DNA from: Halostella salina
GTDB taxonomy: Archaea; Halobacteriota; Halobacteria; Halobacteriales; Natronoarchaeaceae
Reading direction: 5' to 3'
Assembly: GCF_003675855.1 (NCBI RefSeq)
Contig: NZ_RCIH01000009.1
Span: 62,001 to 126,000 of the forward strand
Length of the DNA: 64,000 nucleotides
Below the pieces are notes generated by a model, which was not told where the DNA came from, ran no database searches, and was given only the letters and a program-made list of their open reading frames with translations. Shown piece by piece: positions 62,789 to 64,000 of the stretch; position 1 is the stretch's first letter, and every line of letters begins with the position of its first letter. A program made the position numbers and the translations under genes.

Positions 62789-63271
62789 ATGGCCACGCTC
62801 GGTGCCTGGCGCGTCTGGACCGGAAGCGCAGCCGCGCGCGGTTCCTACGACCATCGCGAGCGTCGTGAGGTCCACTACCTCTGGCCGGAAGGCCATCCGG
62901 TGGAGGAAGTGCTCCACGAGCGGCTCAGTGGTCCTGCGGAAGCCGTCGCTCCCGACGGTGGCCGAACAGGCGACGTTCGCGACCGACTGGTCGTCGACGA
63001 GAACGCACAGTCGGAGGACGATCTTGAGTCCCGCACGAAGCGTGCCGTCGCCGAAGCGATGGACGTCTCACTCCTCTCGAAGGGTGGCCGCTATGAGGTA
63101 CAGTCTGCGTCCGGGAACCGGTACGAAGTCGACGTCATCGACGAATCGTGTTCCTGTCCCGACTGGCAGCAACGTTCACCCGAAGGCGGCTGCAAGCACC
63201 TGCGCCGCGTCGATCACGAGATCAAACGGGGCCGCGTTCCCCGACCAGACGGCCGCCTTCCCTCCCCGTAG
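62789..63271 (+). CDS. SWIM zinc-finger protein
   Basis: The C-terminal half carries a SWIM motif: YEVDVIDESCSCPDWQQRSP then EGGCKHLRRVDHEI (CxC...CxH). The stretch preceding it, KRAVAEAMDVSLLSKGGRYE, matches the usual start of haloarchaeal SWIM miniproteins. The first 85 residues (GAWRVWTGSAAARGSYDHRE) are not typical and could be a fused or misread segment. SWIM domains bind DNA or proteins. It starts 32 bases after the AAA gene on the same strand. Confidence 0.7.
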   Translation: MATLGAWRVWTGSAAARGSYDHRERREVHYLWPEGHPVEEVLHERLSGPAEAVAPDGGRTGDVRDRLVVDENAQSEDDLESRTKRAVAEAMDVSLLSKGGRYEVQSASGNRYEVDVIDESCSCPDWQQRSPEGGCKHLRRVDHEIKRGRVPRPDGRLPSP

Positions 63272-63282
63272 TCGTGGCCAGA

Positions 63283-64000
63283 CTACTCCACGGGACGGAC
63301 TGTGTCGCCATCCCGACGGACCCGGTCGAACGTTGAGAGATACGCGATCCGGTCGTGAACCTCGTCAGTATCCAGCTCCAGTTTGGCGGCCAGTTCGTCG
63401 ACGGTCATCGGCTCGTCGAGTGCCTGGAGGACTTCGAGCCCCCGGTAGTACCTGTTCGTGAGCTCCTGGACGCGGTCCTCGATCGGTGTGGTCACTCCGT
63501 ACCGCTCCTCGAGTTCGACCAGCGCCTCATTCGCGAACGTGGCGAACTGATCGTCCCCCAGGCGTTCGATCTGGGCTTCGAGTTCAGCCCGGACGACGTC
63601 GTAATCGAGGCCGGCCTGCACGAGCATATTCATGTCCTCGATGTCGTCGTCGCGGCCGGCGATCGCCTTGAACAGGAAGATATCCTCGTTGCTGACTAGC
63701 CGGACCGTCAGTCGATCCGTGTCGAGGAACGGCTCGCTGCGCTCTTGCATCCCGTCGGTGAGCACGAGCTTGTTCGCGACCTGCTGGTTGAAGATGTCGA
63801 GGCGACACCCGTCGTCGTTCTCGACGCAGCTCGTCGCCCCCAGCGCCCGATAATCTGGATCCAGCGACTGGACCTCCGCATACCCGAGGTCCATCAAGAC
63901 GGCCCACAGCTGACCGTACGCGTCGCCATCCGGGACGACCAAGTCGATATCTTTCGTCGCCCCCTTGAGGTCGCGCAGCGACATCGCGCCACCACCAATC
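63283..64000 (-). CDS. DUF6036-like nucleotidyltransferase with C-terminal winged helix (5' end outside window)
   Basis: The frame reads IGGGAMSLRDLKGATKDIDL, the nucleotidyltransferase G-G/D-x-D core of this family, then LGYAEVQSLDPDYRALGATS and EDIFLFKAIAGRDDDIEDMN. A C-terminal winged helix follows (LDEPMTVDELAAKLELDTDE). The residues before the Met continue the conserved IGGG motif off the window edge, so the gene is incomplete here. In haloarchaea the family pairs with a two-domain HTH regulator like that at 285-1235. Such pairs resemble HTH/MNT toxin-antitoxin systems. Confidence 0.8.
   Translation of the reverse strand, partial: IGGGAMSLRDLKGATKDIDLVVPDGDAYGQLWAVLMDLGYAEVQSLDPDYRALGATSCVENDDGCRLDIFNQQVANKLVLTDGMQERSEPFLDTDRLTVRLVSNEDIFLFKAIAGRDDDIEDMNMLVQAGLDYDVVRAELEAQIERLGDDQFATFANEALVELEERYGVTTPIEDRVQELTNRYYRGLEVLQALDEPMTVDELAAKLELDTDEVHDRIAYLSTFDRVRRDGDTVRPVE

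Noticed and set aside
1-64000. tRNA, rRNA or replication origin
   Set aside because: I found no cloverleaf-like sequence, rRNA-like stretch, Orc1/Cdc6 or Rep gene, or ordered origin repeats by reading.

Overview
The window comes from a haloarchaeon, either a chromosome accessory region or a large plasmid. The inferred proteins are strongly acidic (rich in D and E). Many genes have an AT-rich TATA-like box about 25-38 bases before the start codon with no obvious Shine-Dalgarno site, as in leaderless haloarchaeal transcripts. Haloarchaeal gene families recur, including ArdC-like zincin, IS1341-type TnpB, small CxxC zinc ribbons, PadR, and HTH/nucleotidyltransferase pairs. I see no rRNA, tRNA, CRISPR array, replication initiator or integrase.

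Region 1 (1-20.5 kb) is a decaying accessory zone. It holds a two-domain wHTH regulator, a membrane-anchored Mrr-type nuclease, a ribbon-helix-helix antitoxin whose RelE-like toxin carries two nonsense codons, broken HNH genes, an IS5-type transposase fragment, an ArdC-like metalloprotein, a solo TnpB element with both terminal hairpins, a retropepsin-like protein, a PadR regulator and a PghP-like zinc hydrolase. Several genes are preceded by one recurring intergenic element: often a T-run, then a GC-rich hairpin whose loop usually resembles GAGGGGTG.

Region 2 (20.9-44.2 kb) is built around two copies of a module made of a MoxR-type AAA+ ATPase, a VWA protein with an N-terminal HExxH domain, and a giant HEAT-repeat protein. 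In one copy the HEAT protein also carries a C-terminal PQQ-like beta-propeller. Between and beside them lie small coiled-coil proteins, zinc ribbons, a phosphoesterase, a DUF1810 protein and a frameshifted Fic gene.

Region 3 (44.4-58.7 kb) holds two distinct FtsZ/tubulin-superfamily proteins. One is fused to an N-terminal C2H2-type zinc finger. The second sits in a minus-strand run with a membrane-anchored kinase-like protein lacking the catalytic Asp, a multi-TM coiled-coil protein, a second TM/coiled-coil protein and a beta-propeller/Ig-like protein. The first tubulin is on the plus strand with a single-TM partner. I read regions 2 and 3 together as a candidate membrane-associated, NTP-driven remodelling or conflict system. 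This is inference from domain content and layout.

Region 4 (58.8-64 kb) has a DHH phosphoesterase, a YfcE-like phosphoesterase, a tandem AAA ATPase, a SWIM protein and a nucleotidyltransferase running off the end. The block from about 21 to 61 kb is bracketed by two pairs of paralogues (YfcE-like phosphoesterase and a CxxC protein). In each pair one copy is broken, and the broken copies lie on opposite sides.
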